From an uncultured Planctomycetaceae bacterium (lineage in GTDB: Bacteria; Planctomycetota; Planctomycetia; Pirellulales; Lacipirellulaceae): 6,277 bases of DNA. Below the pieces are notes generated by a model. It did not search any database and was not told where the DNA came from. It was given only the letters and a program-made list of their open reading frames with translations. The translations under genes were made by a program, and so were the position numbers. The stretch covers positions 1 through 6,277 of the forward strand of contig CALMBE010000088.1 of NCBI GenBank assembly GCA_937860165.1, written 5' to 3'. Below, piece after piece: positions 5,779 through 6,277 of the stretch (positions are counted from its first letter, which is position 1; each line of letters opens with the position of its first letter).

Positions 5779-6277
5779 ATGGCGGAAACTTCCTTACGCG
5801 CGCTGGTGATTGACGATTCAGCGTTGTATCGCAAATTCGTGACTTCGGTTCTGGAAGAGATTCCAGGTGTCGAAGTGATTGGCATTGCGCAGAATGGTCG
5901 GCAGGGATTAGAAAAAATTCGAGCGCTCAAGCCCGATTTGATAACTCTGGATCTGGAAATGCCTGAAATGGACGGTCTGGCCATGTTGCGGGAAATGTCG
6001 GTGCTTGGCGATCAAGTTCCCACGATTGTCATCAGCGCACTCAGTTCGGAAGGTGCCAAGTCCACCAACACCGCCTTGCAGCTCGGGGCCTTCGACTTTG
6101 TAGCCAAATCCATCGACATGGACGATCTTCACCACACCCTGCGCCGTGCGACGGACCTGCTCATGCTGCGACGGCAGGTCCAACTGCACAGCGGTCAGGA
6201 TGCGAAGCGTTATGCGATCGATCGTATCATCGCGAACAGCCCTGCCATGCAGACGTTTATGCAGCAGGCTCGAGAAG
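5779..6277 (+). CDS. Response regulator with CheB-like receiver, C-terminus cut off by the window end
   Basis: The open frame starts at ATG 5779 and runs 166 codons without a stop to the end of the window, so only the N-terminal part is present. Residues 7-125 form a receiver domain with the acidic pair D12/D13 (VIDDSALYRKF), phospho-accepting D58 (ITLDLEMPEMDG), the switch residue S86 and K110. The wording VIDDSA...VEVIGIAQNG...LGAFDFVAKS is like the receiver of CheB. However, the segment after the linker, RIIANSPAMQTFMQQARE (149-166), lacks the STGG of the CheB methylesterase and resembles the start of NtrC-family AAA+ domains (typically IIGxSPAMQ). The output is therefore unsettled: a sigma-54 activator is somewhat favoured, and a diverged CheB or another effector remain possible. 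A stop codon at 5758-5760 precludes upstream starts. Spacing from GGGA to the ATG is long (11 bases). Its place after cheA and cheW makes it a likely phosphotransfer partner of CheA. Confidence 0.85.
   Translation, partial: MAETSLRALVIDDSALYRKFVTSVLEEIPGVEVIGIAQNGRQGLEKIRALKPDLITLDLEMPEMDGLAMLREMSVLGDQVPTIVISALSSEGAKSTNTALQLGAFDFVAKSIDMDDLHHTLRRATDLLMLRRQVQLHSGQDAKRYAIDRIIANSPAMQTFMQQARE

Overview
The window reads as ordinary chromosomal DNA from a Gram-negative-type bacterium of moderate-to-high GC content. A planctomycete of the Pirellulaceae type is the best guess. This rests on the style of the hybrid CheA (Hpt, kinase, two CheW-like domains, receiver), the long aspartate carbamoyltransferase and the NYN protein with an acidic tail. 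It is an inference from protein character, not from a database match. No RNA genes, insertion sequences, CRISPR arrays or phage genes were seen. All convincing genes lie on the + strand.

Layout. Positions 1-133 hold a good sigma-70-like promoter, overlapped by a GC-rich inverted repeat. Positions 134-1420 encode aspartate carbamoyltransferase (pyrB type), with all main catalytic motifs plus extra sequence at the N-terminus, in the middle and at the C-terminus. After 41 bp comes a YacP/Rae1-like NYN-domain putative ribonuclease (1462-2097). A 301-bp intergenic region follows (2098-2398); it starts with a cluster of mutually exclusive CTGCC/GGCAG hairpins and carries no convincing gene. Next is a chemosensory cluster: a 919-residue hybrid histidine kinase CheA (2399-5158), a single-domain CheW (5175-5651), and, after a 127-bp gap, a receiver-domain protein (5779 to the window end, cut off).

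How the genes work together. The first two genes look like a small housekeeping transcription unit (pyrimidine synthesis plus an RNA-processing-type protein). The last three form a signalling unit. CheW would couple chemoreceptors (none in this window) to CheA. CheA autophosphorylates on its Hpt histidine and can pass phosphate to its own C-terminal receiver or to the receiver of the downstream protein. No cheY, cheR or receptor gene is visible here.

The point most worth following is the truncated last gene. Its receiver resembles that of CheB, but the residues after it do not show the CheB methylesterase GxSTGG-type start. They resemble the beginning of an NtrC-family AAA+ domain. If confirmed, the cluster would control sigma-54-dependent transcription rather than, or in addition to, motility.
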